Assembly: GCA_946405205.1 (NCBI GenBank)
Contig: CAMJGL010000011.1
Span: forward strand, 8,073 to 72,072
Direction: 5' to 3'
From: F23-B02 sp946405205
Lineage (GTDB): Bacteria; Bacillota; Clostridia; Oscillospirales; Oscillospiraceae
DNA: 64,000 bases
Made by a program: the position numbers and the translations under genes. Under the pieces are notes generated by a model. It made no database searches. It was given only the letters and a program-made list of their open reading frames with translations, and was not told where the DNA came from. Positions 33,689 to 41,587 of this stretch are shown here, in pieces (the stretch's first letter is position 1; each line of letters begins with the position of its first letter).

Positions 33689-33970
33689 ATGGCAGAAAAG
33701 CTTATTACAAAAGACGATGTATGTCAGCTGCTCGCTATCTCGCACAAGACCCTTGACCGCATTATCCTTGACGGCTCACTGCCGTTTTACAAGGTTCGCG
33801 GCAGGTATCGTTTTCTCATGAGCGATGTCGAGAAATATCTGGCAGGGTGCAGGCAGCAGTGGCCGAGCTCCGCTGATTGCTCCAATCAGTCAAAGACGAA
33901 GGCTACTCGTACAAGCCCTTCGGACTTAGATATCCCGATGCACTACTATCCCGGGATGAAGGTGGTGTGA
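33689..33970 (+). CDS. Excisionase-type helix-turn-helix protein
   Basis: A 93-aa protein with a MerR/excisionase-family winged helix: LITKDDVCQLLAISHKTLDR and the wing LPFYKVRGRYRFLMSDVEKY. It could be the phage excisionase or an early regulator; its distance from int is not unusual for Gram-positive phages. A basic tail follows. ATG 33689 has AAAGGTGA ahead. Confidence 0.75.
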   Translation: MAEKLITKDDVCQLLAISHKTLDRIILDGSLPFYKVRGRYRFLMSDVEKYLAGCRQQWPSSADCSNQSKTKATRTSPSDLDIPMHYYPGMKVV

Positions 33971-33972
33971 CC

Positions 33973-34101
33973 ATGAAAAACAGACAAAAAAAGAGCCGCA
34001 CAAGCTGCCACTTGTACGACTCACAGTCAATCCGAACGGATATAAACCATGTATTAATTATACCCGATTTACGCGCAAAATGCAAGGGGGTGCTGCCGTG
34101 A
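33973..34101 (+). CDS. Very small hypothetical protein
   Basis: 42 codons, MKNRQKKSRTSCHLYDSQSI, with GAAGGTGGTG ahead. The stop overlaps the GTG of the replication initiator (GTGA), suggesting translational coupling. Confidence 0.5.
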   Translation: MKNRQKKSRTSCHLYDSQSIRTDINHVLIIPDLRAKCKGVLP

Positions 34102-34841
34102 GCGAGGTAATACGCGTTGAAAAAAATCGCAACTACACGGTCATGAGCAATTACCACCTTGCCGATCGGCGACTGAGCCTTAAAGCGATTGGGCTATTAA
34201 GCAAGATTCTGAGCCTCCCTGACGAGTGGGATTACACTATTGCCGGGCTGACAACCATCTGCTGCGAGGGTAAGGCGGCCATAGCGACAGCAATCCAGGA
34301 GCTGGAGGCAGCGGGCTACATAGTGCGGCGGCAGCTGCGCACCAAAGACGGCGCCTTCGGCGGCAACGAGTATATCGTCCGCGAGGAACCGATAGACAAG
34401 GATGCACCGTTAACCGATTTTCGGTTGACGGATAATCCGTCGACGGAAAACCCGTCGACGGAAAATCGACCGCAATTAAATACTAATATAGCAAGTACTA
34501 ATATACCCCCTATAGTCCCCCATAAAATGGCACGAAGGGAGGCAAAAAAAGAACCGGACTGGAAGCCTGACAGATTCGCGGACTTCTGGCGAGCATACCC
34601 CCGAGGAGAGAGCAAGCAGGCAGCGATAAATGCCTGGGACAGGCTCAAGCCCGACGATAATTTGTTGGAGGCAATGGCCCGGGGCCTTATGCGGCAGCTT
34701 AAGTCAGAGCAGTGGCAGGCCGGCATTGGCATCCCCTATGCGTCGACGTGGATAAACCAGCGGCGCTGGGAGGACGAGGAGAAAAGCGCAGCAGTATTGC
34801 CGCAGCGCAGCGATAATGGAGGGCTTAAGGAATGGCTTTAG
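34098..34841 (+). CDS. Phage replication initiator (helix-turn-helix, lambda O-like role)
   Basis: A 247-aa protein. An N-terminal winged helix typical of phage replisome organisers (YHLADRRLSLKAIGLLSKIL, TTICCEGKAAIATAIQELEA) is followed by a linker and a C-terminal domain of the phage replication-protein type (FADFWRAYPRGESKQAAINA). The GTG start at 34098 has AAGGGGGTG ahead. Its own linker-coding DNA contains four 15-bp iterons next to an AT-rich stretch, the layout of an origin inside the initiator gene. The DnaB gene overlaps its end. Confidence 0.85.
   Translation: MSEVIRVEKNRNYTVMSNYHLADRRLSLKAIGLLSKILSLPDEWDYTIAGLTTICCEGKAAIATAIQELEAAGYIVRRQLRTKDGAFGGNEYIVREEPIDKDAPLTDFRLTDNPSTENPSTENRPQLNTNIASTNIPPIVPHKMARREAKKEPDWKPDRFADFWRAYPRGESKQAAINAWDRLKPDDNLLEAMARGLMRQLKSEQWQAGIGIPYASTWINQRRWEDEEKSAAVLPQRSDNGGLKEWL
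34409..34510. other. Putative phage replication origin (iterons + AT-rich region)
   Basis: Four adjacent 15-bp units begin at 34409, 34424, 34439 and 34454. The last three share GT(T/C)GACGGA(T/A)AA and two hold the palindrome CGTCGACG. Immediately after comes an AT-rich stretch with TACTAATATA twice (34483, 34497). Confidence 0.7.
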
Positions 34842-36115
34842 AAACATTGCTCGCCTCCGCGGAGGCAAGCCTTATAGGCTCTGTGCTGATAGAGCCCAAG
34901 ATCGTCGGCGAGATGATGATGCGGGTACGACCCGAAGACTACGCCGACTCTGAGCTCCGGCACATATACCAGGCCGTACGGTCGGTGTGGAGCAGCGGCG
35001 GCAACGTTGACGCCGTGACGGTCTGCGCCGCTGCCGGCAGCGATAAGCAGCCGGTTATAGCCAGGTGCATGATGGATACTCCGTCCGCGGCATCGTGGGA
35101 GGAGTACGCCGATATCGTATCAAAGGCTGCACGCCTGCGCCGCATCCAGAGCGCGGCCGGCCGAGTGATCGGCGCGAGCACCATTGAGGAGGCCGAAAGC
35201 GCTGTTTCGGAGATCAACCGCAACATGGCCGATCGCGGCAGAGCCGAGATAACCGGCATGGTGGACGGTATCCAGCAGCTTTATGTGGGCCTGATGTCCA
35301 TGGAAAAGCCGAAATACCTGAAGTGGGGCATCCGGCAGTTAGATATGCAGCTGTACGCCGAACCGGGTGACTTTGTGATCATCGCAGGTTATCCCTCCGC
35401 CGGCAAGACGATGCTGGCGACGCAGTTCGCGCTTGAACTTAGCAAGGAGTATCGCGTGGGCTTTTTCAGCCTGGAGACGTCGCAAAAAAAGCTGTATGCC
35501 AGGATCGCCGCGCAGGACGGCAAGATACCCTTCGGGGCAATCAAAAACCGCAGCCTGAACAAAGAACAATGGAAAGATATCTACCAGTACATGACTGACG
35601 TCAAAAAGCGTCGCCCCAACTTCGATGTGATTGAGGCGTCAGGTATGACCGTCGCAGATGTCCAGGCTATAAGCACCGCGAGACGATATGACGTTGTATT
35701 TATTGACTATCTGCAGATCATGGAGGGCTCCGGTGATGCCGGCAGCTATGACCGCACGACAGGGATCTCCATTGGGCTGCACACCTTCGCACGCAGCACC
35801 GGCACGACGGTCATCGCGCTGTCACAGCTCAGCCGCCCTGAAAAAGGCTCGAAGCGACGCCCACGCCTGAGCGATCTGCGCAGCTCCGGTCAGATAGAGC
35901 AGGACGCCGATATCGTTATGGCGCTGTCGCTTAAGGATGACAAAGAACGCTCGGGTCCGCGCTTCCTTGACGTTCTGAAAAACAAGGAGGGCGAGTGCGG
36001 CTGTGTAAGCCTGGTTTTTAACCCCGAGTTCATGCGCCTTGCGCCGGAGGCAAAATACTCCGGTCCGCCGCGGGATCGCCGTGCGCGTAGGCGCGACGAG
36101 GAGGACGACGAATGA
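34832..36115 (+). CDS. Replicative DNA helicase, DnaB-like
   Basis: A 427-aa hexameric 5'-3' helicase. The N-terminal DnaB domain (ASLIGSVLIEPKIVGEMMMR) is followed by a RecA-like C-terminal domain. Walker A GYPSAGKT is near 188-195, Walker B VVFIDYLQIM near 288-297, and the DnaB signature SQLSRPEKGSKRRPRLSDLR is present. It unwinds phage DNA after loading by the initiator encoded upstream, whose end it overlaps by ten bases. It is slightly shorter than host DnaB (about 450). Confidence 0.95.
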   Translation: MALETLLASAEASLIGSVLIEPKIVGEMMMRVRPEDYADSELRHIYQAVRSVWSSGGNVDAVTVCAAAGSDKQPVIARCMMDTPSAASWEEYADIVSKAARLRRIQSAAGRVIGASTIEEAESAVSEINRNMADRGRAEITGMVDGIQQLYVGLMSMEKPKYLKWGIRQLDMQLYAEPGDFVIIAGYPSAGKTMLATQFALELSKEYRVGFFSLETSQKKLYARIAAQDGKIPFGAIKNRSLNKEQWKDIYQYMTDVKKRRPNFDVIEASGMTVADVQAISTARRYDVVFIDYLQIMEGSGDAGSYDRTTGISIGLHTFARSTGTTVIALSQLSRPEKGSKRRPRLSDLRSSGQIEQDADIVMALSLKDDKERSGPRFLDVLKNKEGECGCVSLVFNPEFMRLAPEAKYSGPPRDRRARRRDEEDDE

Positions 36116-36312
36116 AGGTTGGAGACAAGCTGCGGCTCTGCCCGCATGAATATCAGGAGGATCCTCGCAAGCCAAATCCCGGCCGGCGGCTGCCGTGCAC
36201 GGTGACATACATACATCCGGAGCGCCGGTTCTATCAGGTCGAATTTGAGTGCCCCGGCGGAAAGTTTCGGGAATCGTTTCTGTTCCCGCCAAAAGTAAGG
36301 AGTAAAAGATGA
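36112..36312 (+). CDS. Small hypothetical protein
   Basis: A 66-aa basic protein with a beta-rich look, VTYIHPERRFYQVEFECPGG and KFRESF, resembling small SH3-like phage proteins. It overlaps both neighbours by four bases, so it is tightly coupled between dnaB and parA. Confidence 0.6.
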   Translation: MKVGDKLRLCPHEYQEDPRKPNPGRRLPCTVTYIHPERRFYQVEFECPGGKFRESFLFPPKVRSKR

Positions 36313-37079
36313 AAGTTGTATCGATCATGAACCTCAAGGGTGGCGTCGGTAAAACGATCACTGCCATAAACATGGCGGCCATCCTTGCAGCAAATCACAA
36401 CAAGCGCGTGCTTGTTATAGACGCAGACCCACAGGCAAACGCAAGCCGCTTTTTCGGCGCCGCCGACGCCTGCAGCACACTATCAGCGCTGTTTACCGGC
36501 GCTGCCTCCTGCACGGAAGACGTGCTCTGGCAGACGCAGATCAGCGGCGTGGACATAGTCCCTGCGGACATGGAGCTTGTCGAAATCGACATCAACACTG
36601 CCGCCGGCAGCGATACCTCGGCAAAAGTGATACCTGACTTTATCGCAGCTCTGCGCGAGGACGATGACTACGACTTTGTTATCATCGACTGTCCGCCGGG
36701 CTTTACGGCGGTCTCGGTGTCCGCTATTGCCGCCAGCGACGATATCATTATCCCGGCTAAGGTAGACGCGTTTGCGATATCCGGAATTGCCGAGCTTAAA
36801 AAGCAAATCGAGGCAGTGCAGCAGCTCAGGGACAACATACGGATCGCCGGTGTCCTTATCACACTTTGGCGGCCGCTGCCGGTAGTTATGCAGGGCGAAG
36901 CGTATCTGCGCAGCTCCGGTCTGCCGGTATTTGAAACATACATCAGGCGGACGGACCAGAAGGTTGACGAAAGCACGTTTACCCGGCAGCCGCTGACTGA
37001 GTACAGCCCGTTTTGCAACGCAGCACGCGATTATCGCAGCTTCGTCGAGGAATACCTGAGGAGGTGCTGCAATGGCTAA
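36309..37079 (+). CDS. ParA-family ATPase
   Basis: A 256-aa deviant Walker ATPase: KGGVGKTITAINMA (residues 10-23), VLVIDADPQANASRFFG, and VIIDCPPGF as Walker B. No N-terminal DNA-binding domain (type Ib-like). With the downstream ParB-like gene it could act in DNA positioning or partition. That is unusual for an integrated phage and suggests a plasmid-like phase or a role in replication. ATG overlaps the preceding stop. Confidence 0.9.
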   Translation: MKVVSIMNLKGGVGKTITAINMAAILAANHNKRVLVIDADPQANASRFFGAADACSTLSALFTGAASCTEDVLWQTQISGVDIVPADMELVEIDINTAAGSDTSAKVIPDFIAALREDDDYDFVIIDCPPGFTAVSVSAIAASDDIIIPAKVDAFAISGIAELKKQIEAVQQLRDNIRIAGVLITLWRPLPVVMQGEAYLRSSGLPVFETYIRRTDQKVDESTFTRQPLTEYSPFCNAARDYRSFVEEYLRRCCNG

Positions 37080-38535
37080 GACATTTAACCTTGCCGAGCA
37101 TCTCGCGGCAGTTGCTCCGGTGTCCAATTCGGACACAAATCCGGTGATTAAGATGCTGCCTGTCCGGAAGATCTTCCCGAATGAAAATAATTTTTACGAC
37201 ACGTCGAATATCGACGAGCTTGTTAACAGCATCCTGATGTACGGTGTCCTTGACCCGATAACCGTCCGCCCGAGCGGCGATGGCGAGGGATATATCATCA
37301 TCTCCGGACACCGCCGCCATCGCGCAGTGACCAAGATCCTTGATGAAAGTCTTGCCGAGGACACAACGAAGTATCAGGTGATGCCCTGCATCATCCGCGA
37401 GCCCAAGGATGAGCTGCTGGAGGAGCTGATGCTGATCCAGGCCAACAGCGCGACAAGGGTCCTGACCAGTGCCGAGGTCAGTAAGCAAGTGGAGCGCGTG
37501 GAGCGCTTGCTGTACGAGCTGAAGGAGCAGGGTTACGAGTTCCCCGGCAGAATGCGGGATAATGTAGCGCAGGCGTGCAACGTCTCCGCCTCTAAGATAG
37601 CCCGCCTGAAGGTCATCCGCGAGAAGCTGATACCTGAGCTTAATAAGCGCTTTGAAGATGGACTGATAGCCGAGAGCGCAGCGTATGAGGCGGCACGCTT
37701 GCCGGAGCGCACCCAGCAGATACTTGCTCAACGGCATAAAAAGCAAATCAGCAATTGGGAAGTAAACAATGTCGCATCATGGGTCGGCAGCCTTAACAAG
37801 CTTAAGGATTGCGAGTACGGTGACTGTCAATGCGAGGAGTTTGATGTGCGCGTTGAAATGTACCTTGATAAGGGCTATTGCTCTTGCGCAGGCAAGTGCT
37901 GCATGGAATGCTATTCGTTAGCAACCTGTGATAATTCTTGCGCCAGATGTTCAGAACGGAAAGCTGTAGTCATTGCCGATCGTAATAACCGGATAGAAAA
38001 AGAACGCGAAAACAACGAGAGACTCGCTGCGGAACGCAAAGAAGTAAAGACGGCGCATGATCAGCGTGCATCGAAACTTTGGCAGCGTCTCGGCGCGGCA
38101 CGCGAGGCTGTGGGCATGACCGCCGAGGCATTATACAGCGACATACTTCAAATAGCCGACGAAGAAGACCTTGAAGATTTTTGCGGGTATGAAAGTGGCA
38201 AGATTGAAAGTGGCTGGTTTGGAGAACCGTTTTGTGAAGATGGTGACTTGCTACGCTTGACAGCGGCAGCCTTGCACTGCACGACGGACTACCTCCTCGG
38301 CATCTCGGACGAACCAACGCCTGCCGCCGAAGCTGTACCGACATGGCGCACCGGCGTTCCCGAGACTTCCGGCCTGTATGCGGCAAAATTCGATTGCTCC
38401 GGCCACGTCATGAAAAAACTCGTTTATTATGATAACTGTCTTAAAAAGTTTTATTTTGACGAATCGCACGGACGCAGCATAGAAGCTGCTTGCGTCGGCT
38501 GGTATCCGGTACCGCAGGACAAGGAGGATGAATAA
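37072..38535 (+). CDS. ParB-domain protein with extra C-terminal regions
   Basis: A 487-aa protein. The N-terminal ParB/Srx-like domain includes the box ISGHRRHRAV near residue 82, and a helix-turn-helix region follows (DNVAQACNVSASKIARLKVI). Next is a cysteine-rich segment with about 13 Cys between 245 and 300, then a second helix-turn-helix-like region (ALYSDILQIADEEDLEDFCG, HCTTDYLLGIS) and an 80-residue tail. It is much longer than chromosomal ParB (about 290). Copy 4 of the phage palindrome lies in codons 17-22. It overlaps parA by eight bases. Confidence 0.85.
   Translation: MAKTFNLAEHLAAVAPVSNSDTNPVIKMLPVRKIFPNENNFYDTSNIDELVNSILMYGVLDPITVRPSGDGEGYIIISGHRRHRAVTKILDESLAEDTTKYQVMPCIIREPKDELLEELMLIQANSATRVLTSAEVSKQVERVERLLYELKEQGYEFPGRMRDNVAQACNVSASKIARLKVIREKLIPELNKRFEDGLIAESAAYEAARLPERTQQILAQRHKKQISNWEVNNVASWVGSLNKLKDCEYGDCQCEEFDVRVEMYLDKGYCSCAGKCCMECYSLATCDNSCARCSERKAVVIADRNNRIEKERENNERLAAERKEVKTAHDQRASKLWQRLGAAREAVGMTAEALYSDILQIADEEDLEDFCGYESGKIESGWFGEPFCEDGDLLRLTAAALHCTTDYLLGISDEPTPAAEAVPTWRTGVPETSGLYAAKFDCSGHVMKKLVYYDNCLKKFYFDESHGRSIEAACVGWYPVPQDKEDE
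37120..37136. repeat. 17-bp phage palindrome, copy 4
   Basis: GTGTCCAATTCGGACAC lies inside the ParB-like gene, coding VSNSDT, about 49 bases after its start. Confidence 0.9.
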
Positions 38536-38720
38536 TGAATACTGCAAAAGCGATTTCAATCTGCAAGGATCTCGGAAACGGTATGTACTCCGATCAGGAT
38601 AAAGCGCGTGCGATCCATCAGGTCTTATTTGGCAGACTTCCGGTAGCCGCCATCGATGCCGAGTTCGTGCTCGGCATCGCAAAATGGCTATTTAACCGTT
38701 TGTATATCTTTGATATTTGA
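38535..38720 (+). CDS. Small hypothetical protein
   Basis: A 61-aa helical protein, MNTAKAISICKDLGNGMYSD, sharing its first base with the parB-like stop (TAATG). No family recognised. Confidence 0.55.
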   Translation: MNTAKAISICKDLGNGMYSDQDKARAIHQVLFGRLPVAAIDAEFVLGIAKWLFNRLYIFDI

Positions 38721-38731
38721 GGATGGCAACC

Positions 38732-38938
38732 ATGGACAATAAGTGGATAAGTGCAAATCACAGACTGCCAGAGTCCGGCGAACGTGTGCTTTGTATGTGC
38801 AGAGCAGGGATTTACGAAGTTTTGAAATGGAGTTATCCAAATTGGGCATGGTACAAAGACAGAAGTCACTGTTACATGAAAGACTTCGTCACCCACTGGA
38901 TGCCGCTGCCTGAGCCACCGAAGGAGGATATGGAATGA
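38732..38938 (+). CDS. DUF551-family protein
   Basis: A 68-aa protein with the DUF551 pattern: WISANHRLPESGERVLCMC at the front and FVTHWMPLPEPPKE at the end. It is common in phages; the role is unknown. GAGGATG precedes ATG 38732. Confidence 0.8.
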   Translation: MDNKWISANHRLPESGERVLCMCRAGIYEVLKWSYPNWAWYKDRSHCYMKDFVTHWMPLPEPPKEDME

Positions 38939-39321
38939 TTAAGTGTGACCCGAGGGCAAAAGCAATATGCCCGTTTAAGAATCCATGCTGTGGAGATGAA
39001 ACAGCATATTTTGTAGAAGGCAGCGAGTGCGACGAGTTCAACCAAAAAATCCTCGCACCGCCTCCGACCAACGCCGACCGTATAAGGTCGATGAGCGATC
39101 GGGAACTGGCGGAGTTTCTGGACAGTGCTGAAAAAGAGCCGTGGTCTAAGTCGTTTGTGGATACTCACTGCAAGAACTGCCCAACGACAACGTGCGCAGT
39201 TGAGGGATACGACCATCAATTTGAACTTAACGAATGCGATTTTGTGGACGGTAAATGCCCACACGGGAGCGAGGTTATGTGGTGGCTACAGCAGCCGCCG
39301 GAGGAGGATGACAATGGCTGA
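38935..39321 (+). CDS. Cysteine-rich hypothetical protein
   Basis: A 128-aa acidic protein with 13 cysteines in pairs (CPFKNPCC, HCKNCPTTTC, CDFVDGKCPHG), so metal or disulfide binding is likely. ATG overlaps the previous stop. No family recognised. Confidence 0.6.
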   Translation: MIKCDPRAKAICPFKNPCCGDETAYFVEGSECDEFNQKILAPPPTNADRIRSMSDRELAEFLDSAEKEPWSKSFVDTHCKNCPTTTCAVEGYDHQFELNECDFVDGKCPHGSEVMWWLQQPPEEDDNG

Positions 39322-39511
39322 ACTTAAACCGTGCCCGTTTTGTGGGGGAAGCGTCGACGAGCGAGGGGCGCAATGCAACTACGGAAAGAAAATTTTCACA
39401 TTAGACCTAATGTGTAAAAAATGCGGTACGATTTTTAAATTTAAGAGCAAGTGGGAAATCAACCCATATTTAGAAGCAATCGAGGCATGGAATAGGAGGG
39501 CTGATGCATGA
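39314..39511 (+). CDS. Lar-family restriction alleviation-like protein
   Basis: A 65-aa zinc-ribbon protein, LKPCPFCGGSVDERG, then CKKCGTIFKFKSK and EAIEAWNRRA, the standard Lar-type pattern. Rac prophage Lar modulates type I restriction. That is notable because this host carries a type I system 20 kb away, although most phage Lar-like proteins are untested. Confidence 0.8.
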   Translation: MAELKPCPFCGGSVDERGAQCNYGKKIFTLDLMCKKCGTIFKFKSKWEINPYLEAIEAWNRRADA

Positions 39512-39645
39512 AAATTAGCCTTGAAGCTGCCGATGACGGCACTTATTCCTGCACGATAAACGGCATCAGATATATGCACCTGACGATGGATCAGGCGCTG
39601 GAGCTAATCCGCGAGGCGGAGAGCGAAGCGAATAAATCAAATTGA
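39508..39645 (+). CDS. Small hypothetical protein
   Basis: 45 codons, MKISLEAADDGTYSCTINGI, then an acidic helix. ATG overlaps the stop of the preceding gene (ATGA), with AGGAGGG ahead. Confidence 0.55.
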   Translation: MKISLEAADDGTYSCTINGIRYMHLTMDQALELIREAESEANKSN

Positions 39646-39692
39646 GACGGATGCCTTGAGGGCTGCGGTCGTTTTAAACGGAGGCAGCCCTT

Positions 39693-40442
39693 ATGGCAAA
39701 AGCAAAAACAAAGTGGAAAAAAATAATCGTCGCCGGCCCTCTGGTGATCGAAACAATATACCCGGCGGTCCCGAGCCGAGGACCGGATAAGGCGCGGGCG
39801 GCAAAGCGAAAGCTGTCATCGGCAGCTCAGCAACGCATGAATATGGTTTACAGCGTCCAGAAGCTTGAACTGATGCTCGCTGCGAATTTTATAAAGGGCG
39901 ACCTTGTGTGTACGCTGACATATGATGATCTGCATCTGCCTGCCAATCGCAAAGCTGCGGATGCAAAGCTTAAATACTTCAGGGCCAAGCTGTCAGCGGA
40001 ACGCAAGAAGGACGGCCAGGAGCTTGTGATGGTTTGGAATACGGAACATAAGCACGGCGAAGGCCGTTACCATCATCATGTAGTCATTAATTCCACGGGA
40101 GATGACTATGACATTATCATTAAGCTTTGGGGCCAGGGCGAGGTCGAGATAAAGCCGCTGCGCATTGACAGCGAAAAGAACTATGGATCGCTGGCAGCTT
40201 ATATGTGCAAGGAACGTCCGGAAAAGTTCGGCCAGCGCTGCTGGAGCTATACCCGCAATGCTAAAAAGCCCGAGATGGAGACCTTCAGGGTGGAAGACGA
40301 TACACAGCTTCAGCCGCCTAAAGGCTCCGTGGTTATTAAGGAAGCATCCGAGAAGACCATGTATGGATCATACAAGTGGCTTAAATATCTTGTGCCGCAG
40401 TCGTATAAACGCCGCTCGCGGCGCCGTCGGAAGCGCAAGTAA
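39693..40442 (+). CDS. HUH-type replication-associated protein
   Basis: A 249-aa basic protein resembling rolling-circle Rep proteins (phage G2P / ORF2 domain). A metal-binding HUH-like motif YHHHVVI is at 126-132, preceded by VWNTEHKHGEGR. A candidate tyrosine motif YGSLAAYMCKE is at 164-174, and LVCTLTYDD at 71-79 resembles Rep motif I. HUH enzymes nick one DNA strand and attach to it. Its presence beside a DnaB/iteron system is unexpected; a nicking or single-strand processing role is possible. GGAGG precedes the ATG. Confidence 0.75.
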   Translation: MAKAKTKWKKIIVAGPLVIETIYPAVPSRGPDKARAAKRKLSSAAQQRMNMVYSVQKLELMLAANFIKGDLVCTLTYDDLHLPANRKAADAKLKYFRAKLSAERKKDGQELVMVWNTEHKHGEGRYHHHVVINSTGDDYDIIIKLWGQGEVEIKPLRIDSEKNYGSLAAYMCKERPEKFGQRCWSYTRNAKKPEMETFRVEDDTQLQPPKGSVVIKEASEKTMYGSYKWLKYLVPQSYKRRSRRRRKRK

Positions 40443-40509
40443 ACACTTTTTTATTTATTTTTTCTGACTTGAAATATGTATTATTAATAGGAGAAAGGAG
40501 ATAAAAGTA

Positions 40510-40713
40510 TTGAAAACACAAGCAGTCTATGGTAAAATGTTATCTGTAAAGGATGGGTATCTGATCTGTCCTAACTGCCGCAGGAACAAGCGGCTTATGA
40601 AAATCGACCCCGACACCGAGGCGGTCAACCTGATCGCGTACTGCCGGGACTGTAAAACCGAAAACTACGTGGATATCCACCAGGGCCAGTGCTTTGAGAG
40701 CCGGAGCCGGTAA
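40510..40713 (+). CDS. Cysteine-rich KTR-type zinc ribbon protein
   Basis: A 67-aa protein with CPNCRRNKRLMKI and AYCRDCKTENYVDI, a Com/KTR-family zinc ribbon. TTG start with AAAGGAG ahead. Com of phage Mu is a translational regulator; the function here is not known. Its 3' end forms one arm of the following terminator. Confidence 0.8.
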   Translation: MKTQAVYGKMLSVKDGYLICPNCRRNKRLMKIDPDTEAVNLIAYCRDCKTENYVDIHQGQCFESRSR

Positions 40714-40753
40714 TGACACTTGATGTGTGTTGTTGCTGGCTCCGGCTCTTTTT
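40698..40753 (+). terminator. Terminator between early and late genes
   Basis: AGAGCCGGAGCC pairs with GGCTCCGGCTCT across a 26-base loop and is followed by TTTTTG. It probably separates early from late transcription and may be the target of an antitermination or late-activation mechanism. Confidence 0.75.
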
Positions 40754-40771
40754 GCGTCCGGAGGTGAACTG

Positions 40772-41062
40772 ATGGCCTTTGACTACAGCCGAAATAACAA
40801 ACGTTGGCGCCGCCTGCGTGAACGCGCACTGCGCCGTGACGGTTACCGCTGCCAGGAGGCAAAGCGCTACGGCAAAGCTGAGCCGGCGGAGGTAGTGCAC
40901 CACATCTGGCCGGCGGAGGACTACCCGGAGTATGCCTATTGCTTGTGGAACCTGGTCAGCCTGACTGCGGAAAATCATGACCGGATGCATGAGCGCTTGA
41001 CACGAAAGCTCACAGCGCTCGGTGAGTCCTGGCGCAGACGAACCCCCCCACCTCCCGAGTGA
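40772..41062 (+). CDS. HNH endonuclease of the packaging module
   Basis: A 96-aa HNH nuclease: RERALRRDGYRCQEAKRYGK, VVHHIWPAEDYPEYAY (first His pair) and LWNLVSLTAENHDRMHER (Asn...His). In HK97-like phages the HNH protein works with terminase at cos cleavage. GGAGGTGA precedes the ATG. It directly precedes the terminase genes, as expected. Confidence 0.93.
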   Translation: MAFDYSRNNKRWRRLRERALRRDGYRCQEAKRYGKAEPAEVVHHIWPAEDYPEYAYCLWNLVSLTAENHDRMHERLTRKLTALGESWRRRTPPPPE

Positions 41063-41224
41063 CGTGATAGGGGAGCTTGCAGCTGGGCGGGGAAGTCTCG
41101 GCACACGCAGCGGAAATTTTTCAGGGGGAATTTTCGGGGCCGAAACCCGAAGAACAGAAATAGCTATTGAGATGCGCCCGTGCGGCCGGGCGCGGGCCTG
41201 AAACGCGGAGGTGAATGCGGACGC
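41063..41224. other. Non-coding gap, candidate cos region
   Basis: 162 bases between the HNH and small terminase genes, the usual place of cos in HNH-containing phages. It has short inverted segments such as AAATTTTTC/GGAATTTTC and GGGGCCGAAACCC. No cohesive-end sequence can be proven by eye. Confidence 0.35.
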
Positions 41225-41587
41225 ATGGCCAGCAAAGAAAAAGTTTACGCCGATCAGCTCAAGGCGCTCGGCGTTTATGATCCCGCCTTTGACGGCGCTA
41301 TACATACGCTCTGCATCCTGGAACGGGAACTCTCCCGCACGATGAAGGCGTGGAAAGCAACGGCGGCCGATAAAAACACGGCTCCGTCCGTGACGGATCC
41401 GCTGTATCCTGCGATCCTGCAGCAGCGCCGGGAAATTCTGACTTACCGCGACGCCCTCGGCCTGACGCCGAAGGGCCTGCAGCGCTTGAAGGGAAAGAAA
41501 AGCGATGATGCCGCCGCGAAAAGCAAAAACGACATCGGCAGCAAGCTTGACGCTATTTGCGCGAAGGTGAAGGCCTATGACAAGTGA
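41225..41587 (+). CDS. Small terminase subunit (P27 family)
   Basis: A 120-aa DNA-recognition subunit: ASKEKVYADQLKALGVYDPA and the helical core HTLCILERELSRTMKAWKAT, typical of P27-family small terminases. ATG 41225 has GGAGGTGA ten bases ahead. It overlaps the large subunit by 11 bases. Confidence 0.85.
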   Translation: MASKEKVYADQLKALGVYDPAFDGAIHTLCILERELSRTMKAWKATAADKNTAPSVTDPLYPAILQQRREILTYRDALGLTPKGLQRLKGKKSDDAAAKSKNDIGSKLDAICAKVKAYDK

